From Spirochaetales bacterium (GTDB taxonomy: Bacteria; Spirochaetota; Spirochaetia; Treponematales; Treponemataceae): DNA of 64,000 bases. Positions 25,177 to 33,811 of the stretch are shown piece by piece (the first letter of the stretch is position 1; each line of letters begins with the position of its first letter). The notes under the pieces were generated by a model that saw only the letters and a list, made by a program, of their open reading frames with translations, did not search any database and was not told the origin of the DNA. The stretch is taken from the NCBI GenBank assembly GCA_029098225.1, contig JAQXNX010000025.1, positions 1 through 64,000 of the forward strand, in the 5' to 3' direction. Made by a program: the position numbers and the translations under genes.

Positions 25177-25210
25177 TTTGTAAAGTGATTAGATATAATC
25201 ACTTTACAAA
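25177..25210. promoter_or_regulatory. 34-bp near-perfect palindrome between divergent genes
   Basis: Fifteen-base arms TTTGTAAAGTGATTA (25177-25191) and TAATCACTTTACAAA (25196-25210) match exactly around GATA. It lies 65 bases upstream of the HTH gene and 34 before the acyltransferase ATG. Length, symmetry and position suit an operator for a dimeric or tetrameric HTH protein controlling both genes. Confidence 0.75.
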
Positions 25211-25243
25211 TCTTTTAAGATTATTTTTTTTCAGTTTTTCCGT

Positions 25244-26266
25244 ATGAAATCAGCATCATATATTACTTCTTCAAAAATAGAATGGATTGCGTCATTACGT
25301 GGACTTGCAGCTTTCTTGGTTTTTGTCAGTCATTTGAAGAATATATCCATAAATTCACATTTACTTTTTATTCTTGGTAGAATGGGTGTAGTAGCCTTTT
25401 TTTTAATAACAGGATATTTGACATTAGGTTCTAGATATAAGAGAAATAGAAAACAATATGCATTAAATAGATTTATAAGATTATATCCCGTATATTGGTT
25501 GTTACTTATTATCACATATATTTTTAGAACGAATGAAATTTCATATATTCGTTTATTAGCCAACATGACATTTTTTGAAGAATTTGTTGGATTTGATACA
25601 ATTTTAGGTGCCAGCTGGATGATGCCAATCCAGGTTTCATTTTATTTTATCATTATGATTTTTCCTGTATCTTTCTTTTTGTATAAGGAGTCGATAAAAG
25701 ATAATCTAAAACGTGGAATTATCCTTGAAATTATTTTTTCAATTCTTGCTTTTATTCTGGCGCTACTCAGATACTTTACAGAAAAGCCTTTTCCAACAGC
25801 CTTCTTTTTGTTACTTAATGTTGCAATAATTGGAGTTTATATAAAATTAATAGATGACACGAATTTAAATATAAAAACAAAAATTGTTTATATAATTCCA
25901 TTTCTTATTGTGTTTGAATTTGCTCTAGTTATATCAACTTTCTTTTCATATCATGAAGAATGGATTTTTTATGAAATAGCATACAACCTTGGAATTCTTT
26001 TATTTATACTATTTAAGTTATATAATAAAGGAAAAATGATTATAAATAAAATATTTTCAGAAATAGGGCGAATTGGATTTACATTCTTTTTAGGGGCTGA
26101 AATACCAGTAATCTTATTTGAAAAGTTTTTCAGCTTTGATAGTATGAATAATCTTTTAGTATGCCTTGTAAAATTTATTCTGGCTTTTATTTTTGCTGAA
26201 CTGATTACATGGATATTTGAAAAGCCGGTGTTATTACTTGGAAAGAAACTGGAAGAACGAATTTAA
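25244..26266 (+). CDS. membrane acyltransferase family 3 (OafA/WecH-like)
   Basis: Multi-pass O-acyltransferase, about ten hydrophobic segments over 340 aa. The family 3 hallmark WIASLRGLAAFLVFVSHLKN holds the catalytic His near residue 30, and RFIRLYPVYWL follows near 75. Such enzymes acetylate or acylate surface sugars or lipids; the acceptor is not apparent. Strongly A/T-biased codons relative to topA and glpK on either side, and placement beside a phage-like HTH gene, suggest a mobile or recently acquired pair. Confidence 0.85.
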   Translation: MKSASYITSSKIEWIASLRGLAAFLVFVSHLKNISINSHLLFILGRMGVVAFFLITGYLTLGSRYKRNRKQYALNRFIRLYPVYWLLLIITYIFRTNEISYIRLLANMTFFEEFVGFDTILGASWMMPIQVSFYFIIMIFPVSFFLYKESIKDNLKRGIILEIIFSILAFILALLRYFTEKPFPTAFFLLLNVAIIGVYIKLIDDTNLNIKTKIVYIIPFLIVFEFALVISTFFSYHEEWIFYEIAYNLGILLFILFKLYNKGKMIINKIFSEIGRIGFTFFLGAEIPVILFEKFFSFDSMNNLLVCLVKFILAFIFAELITWIFEKPVLLLGKKLEERI

Positions 26267-26278
26267 ATTGTTTACACT

Positions 26279-26391
26279 GCGTGAGGGATTGGAGGGGTGA
26301 GCGAAGCGAAAACATGCCGAAGGCATGGTCGGAGGCGAGAGCCGGAGCCCCGCAAAGCCCGACCGAAGCGAAGCGACGGGCACGCCCAAAT
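26279..26391. repeat. GC-rich dispersed repeat (GCGTGAGGGATTG type), copy 1
   Basis: About 113 bases, far richer in G+C than its surroundings, starting GCGTGAGGGATTGGAGGGG and ending GGAGCCCCGCAAAGCCCGAC ... CACGCCCAAAT. The interior has small hairpins such as CATGCCGAAGGCATG. A second copy with the same ends and a different interior is at 38384-38504. It fills the space between the acyltransferase and glpK. Confidence 0.85.
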
Positions 26392-26407
26392 CATATTTCA
26401 AATGAAT

Positions 26408-26437
26408 TTGCTTTATGGCGATGATAATGCTATCATC
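26408..26437 (+). promoter_or_regulatory. glpK promoter with overlapping palindrome
   Basis: TTGCTT (26408-26413), 17 bases, TATCAT (26431-26436), six bases before the glpK ATG. A palindrome GATGATA-ATGC-TATCATC (26420-26437) covers the -10 box and could be an operator. No Shine-Dalgarno is present. Confidence 0.55.
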
Positions 26438-26442
26438 ATTTT

Positions 26443-27942
26443 ATGGAAAAAACTAAAAAATTTGTAATTGCTTTAGATGAAGGAACAACCTCCTGCCGTG
26501 CGGTTTTGTATGATAAGGATGCGCATGCACTTGATTCAAGGCAGATGGAGTTTACCCAGATTTTTCCAAAGCCGGGTTGGGTAGAGCATAATGCAGAAGA
26601 GATTTTTAAAACTCAGCTCAAGGTCCTTCAGAATCTGATTGTTGATAATGATATTAAACATGAACAGATTGAAGCCATTGGAATTACTAATCAGCGTGAG
26701 ACTGTTGTAATCTGGGATAAGCTTACCGGTAAACCTGTTTATAATGCAATTGTCTGGCAGTGCAGGCGTACTGCTGATTATTGTGAGCAGCTGATGGCTG
26801 AGGGCTGGACGGAAAAAATCCGTGAGAAAACCGGCCTTAAAATAGACGCATATTTTTCTGCAACAAAAATTAAATGGATTTTAGATAATGTTCCCGGCGT
26901 TCGGAATCGTGCCGAGAAGGGCGAACTGCTTGCGGGAACTATTGATACCTGGCTTATCTGGAAGCTGAGCGGCGGCCGCTGTCATTTTACAGATTATACG
27001 AATGCCAGCCGTACCATGCTTTACAATATTTATAAGCTTGACTGGGATGAAGAACTTTTGCAGCTGCTCAATATTCCGCGCTGTCTTTTACCTCAGGTCT
27101 GCGATTCTTCAAAAGTTTATTGTAATACAGAAAAAGAGGTCTGCGGATTTTCTGTTCCTATTGCTTCTGCAGTTGGTGATCAGCAGGCGGCTCTTTTTGG
27201 ACAGGGCTGTTTTAAAAAGGGAGATGCCAAAAACACTTACGGTACCGGTTGCTTTATGCTTATGAACACAGGCTCTTCTGCTGTTGCTTCAAATCAACTT
27301 TTAACTACGATTGCACTCGGAATGAACGGCAAGATTGAATATGCTCTTGAGGGAAGTGTCTTTATTGGCGGAGCATTAATCAAATGGCTTCGTGATGAGC
27401 TTGAAATGATTTCAACAGCGAACGAAATTAATATTCAGGCGGCAAAGGTAGCTGATTCTAACGGAGTTTATATTGTTCCAGCCTTTGTAGGGCTTGGAAC
27501 TCCTTACTGGGATATGTATGCGCGTGGCGCAATTGTCGGGCTTACCCGCGGTGTAAAGAAAGCGCATATCTGTCGTGCAGCTCTTGAAGGAATTGCTTAC
27601 GAAGTTCGCGACGTTATGGATACTATGGTTTCTGATTCTGGTATACCTATTAATATTTTGAACGTAGACGGCGGAGCCTGCGTAAGTGATATTATGATGC
27701 AGTTTCAGGCTGATATTATGAACATAAAGGTTTGCAGACCTAAGAATGTTGAAACGACAGCTTTGGGAGCAGCTTATCTTGCGGGACTGGCAACAGGCTT
27801 CTGGAAGAATCGGGATGAGCTTCTTAAGCGCCGCGAGACAGATAAAATCTTTAAGCCACAGATGAAGGAAGATCAGCGTAAGAAACTCTATGCCGGCTGG
27901 CAGAAGGCTGTAGAACGATCCAGAAACTGGAGTGATAACTAA
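26443..27942 (+). CDS. glpK: glycerol kinase
   Basis: ATP-dependent phosphorylation of glycerol to glycerol-3-phosphate. FGGY-family signatures: ALDEGTTSCRAVLYD at the N-terminus, GWVEHNAEEI, NQRETVVIWDKLTG, the family motif region GVYIVPAFVGLGTPYWD near 350, and the C-terminal NVDGGACVSDIMMQFQADI. Length 499 aa, as usual. No uptake facilitator or glycerol-3-phosphate dehydrogenase is adjacent. It lies between a GC-rich repeat and xerC, in the zone that separates topA from xerC. Confidence 0.96.
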   Translation: MEKTKKFVIALDEGTTSCRAVLYDKDAHALDSRQMEFTQIFPKPGWVEHNAEEIFKTQLKVLQNLIVDNDIKHEQIEAIGITNQRETVVIWDKLTGKPVYNAIVWQCRRTADYCEQLMAEGWTEKIREKTGLKIDAYFSATKIKWILDNVPGVRNRAEKGELLAGTIDTWLIWKLSGGRCHFTDYTNASRTMLYNIYKLDWDEELLQLLNIPRCLLPQVCDSSKVYCNTEKEVCGFSVPIASAVGDQQAALFGQGCFKKGDAKNTYGTGCFMLMNTGSSAVASNQLLTTIALGMNGKIEYALEGSVFIGGALIKWLRDELEMISTANEINIQAAKVADSNGVYIVPAFVGLGTPYWDMYARGAIVGLTRGVKKAHICRAALEGIAYEVRDVMDTMVSDSGIPINILNVDGGACVSDIMMQFQADIMNIKVCRPKNVETTALGAAYLAGLATGFWKNRDELLKRRETDKIFKPQMKEDQRKKLYAGWQKAVERSRNWSDN

Positions 27943-28025
27943 CTGCAGGCTGATAATTCAAAATAGAAAAAAATAACTTTAAGCAAAATCTGTTTGATTA
28001 TGAAGCAGATGCCGATAAATACATT

Positions 28026-28928
28026 ATGAAGTTGATTGAACTTAAAGAAGAATTTTTAGCTTATCTGGGAAAAATTAGAAATGTTTCTCCAAATACTGTT
28101 ACAGGTTACAGAAATGATTTGAATCAGCTTATGTTTTTTCTTACTCCAGAACTGGAAATAAATTCTGTAACAAAAGAAAATTTACTTCTTTGCATAGGAC
28201 AGCTTTCTCGAGAAAAAAAATCAGCAGCGTCTATAAACAGGTTTATTGCTTCGGTAAGAATGATGTTTTCTTATGGATTGAAATTCGGGCATTTAAAAAA
28301 GAATCCTGCGCTTGAATTAAAGACTGTTAAAAATCCAAAGAAAATTCCAAGATTTATGACAGAAAATGAAGTTGAAAAAATCTGTAATCAGCCGAAGATC
28401 CATGAACTTTTATGGGAAAAACGTGATGAAGCACTTTTTAAAATGCTGTATTCTTCCGGATGCCGTATAAGTGAAATTACAAATCTTAAGCTTAAAGACA
28501 TTTCCTATGATATGCACTGGGCTTTTGTTACAGGAAAAGGAAATAAAACCCGCAAAGTTTTTTTTGATGAAGCATCTCGTTCTGCTTTAAGAGTTTATCT
28601 TGAAGACAGAAAAAAAGTTCTCGAAGCGCATAATATTGAAATAAAAAAAAATGAACGATTATTCTTAAATCAAAAGGGAATGCCTTTAACAGTTGCCGGA
28701 GCCCGCTATATAGTTACAAGATATTCCGGGATAGAAGGAACTAATAAACATATAAATCCGCATGCATTCCGCCACACTTTTGCAACTCATTTAATTTCGC
28801 AGGGTGCTGATGTTCGTATAGTTCAGGAAATGCTTGGGCATGCAAATATTTCTACAACTCAGCGGTATACACATGTTACTACCGAAAAACTCATTGAAAC
28901 GTATAATAAGGCACATCCGCATTCCTAG
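28026..28928 (+). CDS. xerC: tyrosine recombinase, XerC-like
   Basis: Second Xer-type recombinase, 300 aa, with all catalytic residues: Arg in SGCRISEI, Lys in GKGNKTRK, HAFRHTFATH, GHANISTT and Tyr in TQRYTHV. The C-terminal ETYNKAHPHS resembles the XerC ending. It precedes hslV-hslU, the same arrangement as the codV-clpQ-clpY operon of Bacillus, and T. pallidum has a codV-like gene after topA. The partner would be the protein at 19586. A GCCGATAA string just before the start has no matching -35 and is not taken as a promoter. Confidence 0.86.
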   Translation: MKLIELKEEFLAYLGKIRNVSPNTVTGYRNDLNQLMFFLTPELEINSVTKENLLLCIGQLSREKKSAASINRFIASVRMMFSYGLKFGHLKKNPALELKTVKNPKKIPRFMTENEVEKICNQPKIHELLWEKRDEALFKMLYSSGCRISEITNLKLKDISYDMHWAFVTGKGNKTRKVFFDEASRSALRVYLEDRKKVLEAHNIEIKKNERLFLNQKGMPLTVAGARYIVTRYSGIEGTNKHINPHAFRHTFATHLISQGADVRIVQEMLGHANISTTQRYTHVTTEKLIETYNKAHPHS

Positions 28929-29062
28929 CCAGGTGGCAATGTTTTTTTTCAACTTTCGAATTGATTGAACCTGGCTTTAACATTTTGCAAGGCAAAATGT
29001 TGTAAAAAATTTGAATATTTTTTTAATTGCCTACTGCCCATTAAATCATTATATTTTAACTT

Positions 29063-29608
29063 ATGGGAAATAAAACAAAAATCAGAAGTACGACTATTCT
29101 TGCTGTCCGCAGAAACGGGCAGGTTGCTATGGCTGGCGATGGCCAGTGTACTTTGGGCGAGACTGTTTGTAAGGGAAACTCTCGTAAGGTTCGAAAAATA
29201 TATGACGGAAAGATTCTCACCGGTTTTGCGGGCTCTGTGGCAGATGCTTTTACTCTGCTGGACCGCTTTGAGGCTAAGGTGAAGGAATATAACGGCGACA
29301 TCATGCGCTCTGCTGTTGAGCTTGCAAAGGCCTGGCGTACAGACCGCACCCTGCAGAAGCTTGAGGCTATGCTTCTTGTTGCCGACAAAAAACAGATTCT
29401 TTTGATCAGCGGCGACGGCAACGTTATTGAGCCTGAGCACGATGCAATTGCAATTGGCAGCGGCGGAAATTACGCTTACTCTGCGGCCCTTGCTTATCTT
29501 GACAGCTCCGACCTGAGCGCCCGTGAGATTGCAGAACGCTCTCTTAAAATTGCCGGCAGTATCTGCATTTACACAAATCAGAATTTGACTGTTGAGACAT
29601 TGGAATAA
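29063..29608 (+). CDS. hslV: ATP-dependent protease subunit HslV (ClpQ)
   Basis: Proteasome-like peptidase that forms a double hexamer with HslU. The conserved [20 protein letters not shown] contains the nucleophile: by alignment with the mature TTI start of other HslV proteins it is Thr10, so a nine-residue propeptide MGNKTKIRS would need removal. [20 protein letters not shown] and [14 protein letters not shown] follow. Length 181 aa. TTGCCT-N17-TATATT (29027-29055) ends seven bases before the ATG, implying a leaderless transcript. Three bases separate it from hslU. Confidence 0.95.
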   Translation: MGNKTKIRSTTILAVRRNGQVAMAGDGQCTLGETVCKGNSRKVRKIYDGKILTGFAGSVADAFTLLDRFEAKVKEYNGDIMRSAVELAKAWRTDRTLQKLEAMLLVADKKQILLISGDGNVIEPEHDAIAIGSGGNYAYSAALAYLDSSDLSAREIAERSLKIAGSICIYTNQNLTVETLE

Positions 29609-29611
29609 TTT

Positions 29612-31165
29612 ATGGAAAACACAGAAAACAAAACAGAACTTACACCAAAACAGATTGTAGAGAGACTGGACTCATATATCATCGGGCAGGAAAAGGCTAA
29701 GCGTGCCGTTGCAGTTGCCCTTCGTAACCGCTTCCGCCGCCTTAAGCTGCCGGAAGAAATCCGCGATGAAGTTGCTCCAAAAAATATTTTGATGATTGGA
29801 CCAACCGGCTGTGGTAAAACTGAAATTGCCCGCCGCCTTGCAAAGCTCTGCGGCGCCCCATTCCTCAAGGTTGAAGCTACAAAATATACTGAGGTCGGCT
29901 ACGTTGGCCGTGATGTAGAAAGCATGATCCGCGACCTTATGGCTGTAGGCTACAACGACGTTAAGGCCGAGATGGAAGAGCAGCTGCGTGAAAAGTCTGT
30001 GAGTGTGGTTGAAGAACGCCTTTTGGATCTGCTTTTGCCTGGAACCGGCGACGATAAAAAGAAGAAGAGCGACAAGCCATCTTCTGACTCTAAAATGGAA
30101 ATCAAGCCTCTGGGCTTTTTGAGCCAGCCAAGTGCCGGTGAAATCACTATAGATTTGAACAAGGTTGCTGCAGATATGCAGTCAGCTCTGAACGAGGCAA
30201 ATCAGGCTGCAGCAGACCAGCAGAAGGCCGACGAGGAAGCCGCAGAATCCGCCGAGGCTGCCGCAGAAAAAGAGCGGGAAAATCACACCCGCGAAAAGTT
30301 CCGCCAGATGCTGCGCGAAGGAAAACTTGAAGACCGCGAAGTTGAAATGGTTGTTCACCGCCCTCAGGGAATGCCGAATATGGAAATTATTGCCGGCGGC
30401 AGTATTGATGACCTTCAGAACAGCATGCAGGGAATCTTGAATATGATGAACGGTCAGGGCCGCGGCAAGAAGCGTAACATCACTGTAAAAGAAGCCCGCA
30501 AGATTCTTACCGAAGAAGTTCTCGATAACATGGTAGACCACGACAAGGTTGCCGACGAAGCCAAGAAGCGTGTAGAGCAGAGCGGAATTATTTTTATTGA
30601 TGAAATTGATAAGATTGCCGTTCACGGTGAAAGCCACGGACAGGACGTAAGTCGCGAAGGTGTTCAGCGAGATATCCTTCCAATCGTTGAAGGAAGTAAC
30701 GTTAATACAAAGTTCGGCGTAGTTGATACAACTCACATTCTCTTTATTGCAGCCGGTGCCTTCAGTGTAGCCGCTCCTAGTGACCTCATTCCGGAATTGC
30801 AGGGCCGCTTCCCGCTTCGTGTAGAGCTTGATTCCCTCCACAAGGATGATTTTAAACGCATTCTCAGCGAGCCAAAGAACAGCCTGATTATGCAGTATAC
30901 TTCGCTGCTCGAAACAGAAGGTGTAAAACTCGATATCACAGAGGACGCTCTCGACCGCATGAGTACAGTTGCAGAAGAGGTGAATGCCAGCGCAGAAAAC
31001 ATCGGTGCCCGCCGCCTGCACACAATCATGGAAAAGGTTCTTGCCGACATCAACTTTGAAGCAGACGAACACAAGGGCGAAACAATCAAAATTGACGCAG
31101 CCTACGTTGACGAGAAGCTTGAAGGTATCAGTCAGAACCAGGATTTGAGCAGATACATTCTGTAA
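29612..31165 (+). CDS. hslU: ATP-dependent protease ATPase subunit HslU (ClpY)
   Basis: AAA+ unfoldase that feeds substrates to HslV. Walker A GPTGCGKTEIARRLAKL near residue 57, the pore loop GYVGRD near 90, Walker B IIFIDEIDKIA near 327, and sensor residues in ENIGARRLHTIMEKVL. A long acidic/Ala-rich, probably coiled intermediate domain (about 140-240, with QQKADEEAAESAEAAAEKE) is larger than in E. coli, giving 517 aa. The C-terminus ends DLSRYIL, the tail that docks into HslV. C/G-rich codons, like topA. Confidence 0.95.
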   Translation: MENTENKTELTPKQIVERLDSYIIGQEKAKRAVAVALRNRFRRLKLPEEIRDEVAPKNILMIGPTGCGKTEIARRLAKLCGAPFLKVEATKYTEVGYVGRDVESMIRDLMAVGYNDVKAEMEEQLREKSVSVVEERLLDLLLPGTGDDKKKKSDKPSSDSKMEIKPLGFLSQPSAGEITIDLNKVAADMQSALNEANQAAADQQKADEEAAESAEAAAEKERENHTREKFRQMLREGKLEDREVEMVVHRPQGMPNMEIIAGGSIDDLQNSMQGILNMMNGQGRGKKRNITVKEARKILTEEVLDNMVDHDKVADEAKKRVEQSGIIFIDEIDKIAVHGESHGQDVSREGVQRDILPIVEGSNVNTKFGVVDTTHILFIAAGAFSVAAPSDLIPELQGRFPLRVELDSLHKDDFKRILSEPKNSLIMQYTSLLETEGVKLDITEDALDRMSTVAEEVNASAENIGARRLHTIMEKVLADINFEADEHKGETIKIDAAYVDEKLEGISQNQDLSRYIL

Positions 31166-31176
31166 ATTGATACAGC

Positions 31177-31201
31177 GGTGGTTGAGGCTCTCGAAGCCAC
31201 C
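31177..31201. repeat. GGTGGTTGAG-type palindrome
   Basis: GGTGGTTGAG (31177-31186) and CTCGAAGCCACC (31190-31201) form an imperfect hairpin 3' of hslU. The sequence is of the GGTTGAG...CTCGAA.CC type that I recall as dispersed in many bacterial phyla; a longer relative is at 49711-49751. Confidence 0.5.
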
Positions 31202-31245
31202 ATCAAACTTGCTGATTTTCCATTTCGTAGTATAATTAATATATT

Positions 31246-33783
31246 ATGAAACACGGAAAATCAGCACTGTTTATTTTATTCTTTTTTTTATTTCTAATCA
31301 CAAATCTTACAGCAAAAGAAACACAAATCGCAAAAGATGTTAAAAAGGCTCTGAATTCTTATGCAGGACTGCCGGAACTTAAAAAACGCGGTTTTAATCT
31401 TAAATCACTTGATTCTGCCCAGACTGGAGAAGATATTTACAATGCCCTCTTGCCTTACATGATTCAGAACGGAATACCATTAGATAATGTTTTTAGCTTC
31501 TGTGATAAACAGTCTTATAAGACATATAATTTTAAGCAGCATTATACAGTTCATTTTACAGATGATTACGGCACAAAAGAAAAGCTCCTGAAAAAAGGCT
31601 ACAAGGAAGACGAAATCTTTGCATATTTTTCAAAAGGAAAAGACGTATACCGTGGTGGTCATTTTTCGTGGGATGTGGCAAAGAACTTTCCGGAAATTGG
31701 TCGATGGATGATGCCGCAGTTTCCGCCTCTTGTAGAAAAAAACTTCATTTACTTTTGGCCGGCATACTGGACCGAAAAGTTTTATCCAGATTACTGGGAA
31801 ACATCTTTATCAAAAGCTTATATCATTATTGATTTGCGTCTGGATCAGAGTGGTGACTGGCAGATTTCACAATTCTTTGACTACCTGGAAAACGGTGGTT
31901 ACAAAGGAGAACTGATAATTATAGTTGATTCCTCTTCTGACACAGGTGAAAGCCTTCTTGCCTATCGTATGACAAAGTGGCAGAACGGGAAAGAAGTTCC
32001 ACGAAACTTTAAGGTTACTTCAATCGGAGAAAATACTCTTGGCCAGGGAAACTTTTCCGGTGAATGGCAGAGGTTCGAAACAGACAGCTGCATACTCTGG
32101 GGAGTACGAAAAGAAGTCAACAAATGGAAAAGCTATGAAGAGGGCATTGGCATTATGCCTGATATCTGGGCAGAAACTCCAGAAGAAATTTTTAAGACTG
32201 TAGAAGATTTAACCGGAATAAAGAATTTTTCTGCAAGCACCGCAGTTTATCAGAAATTCATAAACAGTCTCATAATGCAAAATCAAAGCGGTTCAAACAC
32301 AAAGCTCCCACAGGCATTTTTCGATATTAAAGATAATAAATTATTTTTAGACAGTGTTTCTGATTATCTGGATTTGATGCAGGATTATTATAACAGGTCT
32401 GCATTTTTGAGAAGTAATAATTTAAAAAATATTTACCTTCCAGACAGTCTGCTTCAGATACAGGATTTAAAACTGCTTTTGGAGACCTGCAAAAAATTTA
32501 CAGCAATTCAAAAGAAATGGTATGACTTTTGTTCAGAAAATCTTGATAACCGCTCAGAATTTATTGATGTTCTCAGGGGCTCATACAATAACCTGTCTGT
32601 TGAAAAATATCTTACAGCCTTGAACAATGATGTAGAAATATCAATATTAAAAAGTAAGAAAGCAATCAGCGGAGTACAGGGGGATGATTACCTTCAAATG
32701 CTTGCTTCAACAATTGATTTTAAGCCTGATGTAAAAATGGCAAATCGTAAGCTTGAAGCTGTTTTTCTTATGTTCAACAAATATGACATTCTTGTAAACG
32801 AAGGTTTTGATATTCACAAAATGGATTACATGACAAAACCGGAAGAAATTCAAAATTATCTGCAGCAGTTTTTCCTTTCTAAAGAAGGTTACCCGCGCGA
32901 TCTTCATACTGGCATAAATATTACAACTAATGCGGGAACAAATTATCCTGTAAAGCAGACTTCGCGTTATATTGTTTTTAATGATGAATATGGAACAAAG
33001 GATCAGCTGAAGAAAAAAGGGTATGTGGAAGATGTAACTATGTTTTATTATCCGTATCACGATGGAAAATTCTGGACAAAAGAAAATAACTGGTGCACTG
33101 GAAAAATGATTATGGCAATGCCGAATAATCAGTATCAGGAAACTGAATACAAGAATCTTTATTACACTACAAAAAAATCTGTTTATTTTAAGTTTAATTC
33201 TTTTGCGCAATATATTGGTAATGGTCCGGAATTATCAGACCCTGAAATTGAAGAAATGATTGTAAGGCTTTCAAAGGAAACGGAAAAAGAAAATGTCATT
33301 TTTGATATTTCAAAAAATCCCGGAGGTTTTGGTCATACTACAGACAGAATTTCTAAGGCAGTAAAGCAGGCCGGTATTAAAAATGTTTATGTGGTTATGG
33401 ATAAAGGTGCTTTTTCATGTGCAGACCATTTTCCCTTTGATGCAAAATATAAAATTTTTGGCGGCCTGAATGTTACGCTTGTGGGCTATCCTACAATGGG
33501 CGGAAACGGTTCCGGTTCTCCGGAGCATTACATTATTGAGTTCCCTGACTTTAAGGTGTATGCAGATATTGCAACAAGCTTTACAAATTCAGAGACCGAG
33601 CATGAAGGCTGGGGTGGTACTCCCGATGTTTATGCAGATGATATGACTGATGCTTTAGGCGCAATCAGGACATTGACCGGAGATAACGACATTCAGCCTT
33701 TTGAAAGTGAAGAGCGAAAGCAGTTCAACAAAGGTAAAAAACGCTGGCTTGAGAACGATTTGATTTTTGAAATAAAGAATTAA
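31246..33783 (+). CDS. secreted tandem S41-like (tail-specific protease fold) protein
   Basis: An 845-residue exported protein (signal peptide MKHGKSALFIL...NLTAK). It appears to hold two related S41-like modules. Module 1 (about 100-330) has HFTDDYGTKEKLLKKGY, YIIIDLRLDQSG, LIIIVDSSSDTGES and MPDIWAETPEEIF. Module 2 (about 560-835) has VFNDEYGTKDQLKKKGY, VIFDISKNPGG, VYVVMDKGAFSCADHF and TPDVYADDMTDAL. The expected S41 serine is kept only in module 2 (FSCAD); module 1 has Asp there. A TTGCTG-N16-TATAAT promoter ends nine bases before the ATG. Substrate unknown; a paralog follows directly. Confidence 0.75.
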   Translation: MKHGKSALFILFFFLFLITNLTAKETQIAKDVKKALNSYAGLPELKKRGFNLKSLDSAQTGEDIYNALLPYMIQNGIPLDNVFSFCDKQSYKTYNFKQHYTVHFTDDYGTKEKLLKKGYKEDEIFAYFSKGKDVYRGGHFSWDVAKNFPEIGRWMMPQFPPLVEKNFIYFWPAYWTEKFYPDYWETSLSKAYIIIDLRLDQSGDWQISQFFDYLENGGYKGELIIIVDSSSDTGESLLAYRMTKWQNGKEVPRNFKVTSIGENTLGQGNFSGEWQRFETDSCILWGVRKEVNKWKSYEEGIGIMPDIWAETPEEIFKTVEDLTGIKNFSASTAVYQKFINSLIMQNQSGSNTKLPQAFFDIKDNKLFLDSVSDYLDLMQDYYNRSAFLRSNNLKNIYLPDSLLQIQDLKLLLETCKKFTAIQKKWYDFCSENLDNRSEFIDVLRGSYNNLSVEKYLTALNNDVEISILKSKKAISGVQGDDYLQMLASTIDFKPDVKMANRKLEAVFLMFNKYDILVNEGFDIHKMDYMTKPEEIQNYLQQFFLSKEGYPRDLHTGINITTNAGTNYPVKQTSRYIVFNDEYGTKDQLKKKGYVEDVTMFYYPYHDGKFWTKENNWCTGKMIMAMPNNQYQETEYKNLYYTTKKSVYFKFNSFAQYIGNGPELSDPEIEEMIVRLSKETEKENVIFDISKNPGGFGHTTDRISKAVKQAGIKNVYVVMDKGAFSCADHFPFDAKYKIFGGLNVTLVGYPTMGGNGSGSPEHYIIEFPDFKVYADIATSFTNSETEHEGWGGTPDVYADDMTDALGAIRTLTGDNDIQPFESEERKQFNKGKKRWLENDLIFEIKN

Positions 33784-33811
33784 TAAACATCAGGAAAGAC
33801 AGGTATTGAGT

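Noticed and set aside
28011-28018. GCCGATAA just before xerC as a sigma28 promoter
   Set aside because: No TAAA-like -35 lies 15 bases upstream (GTTT is there) and the box is only seven bases before the start codon.
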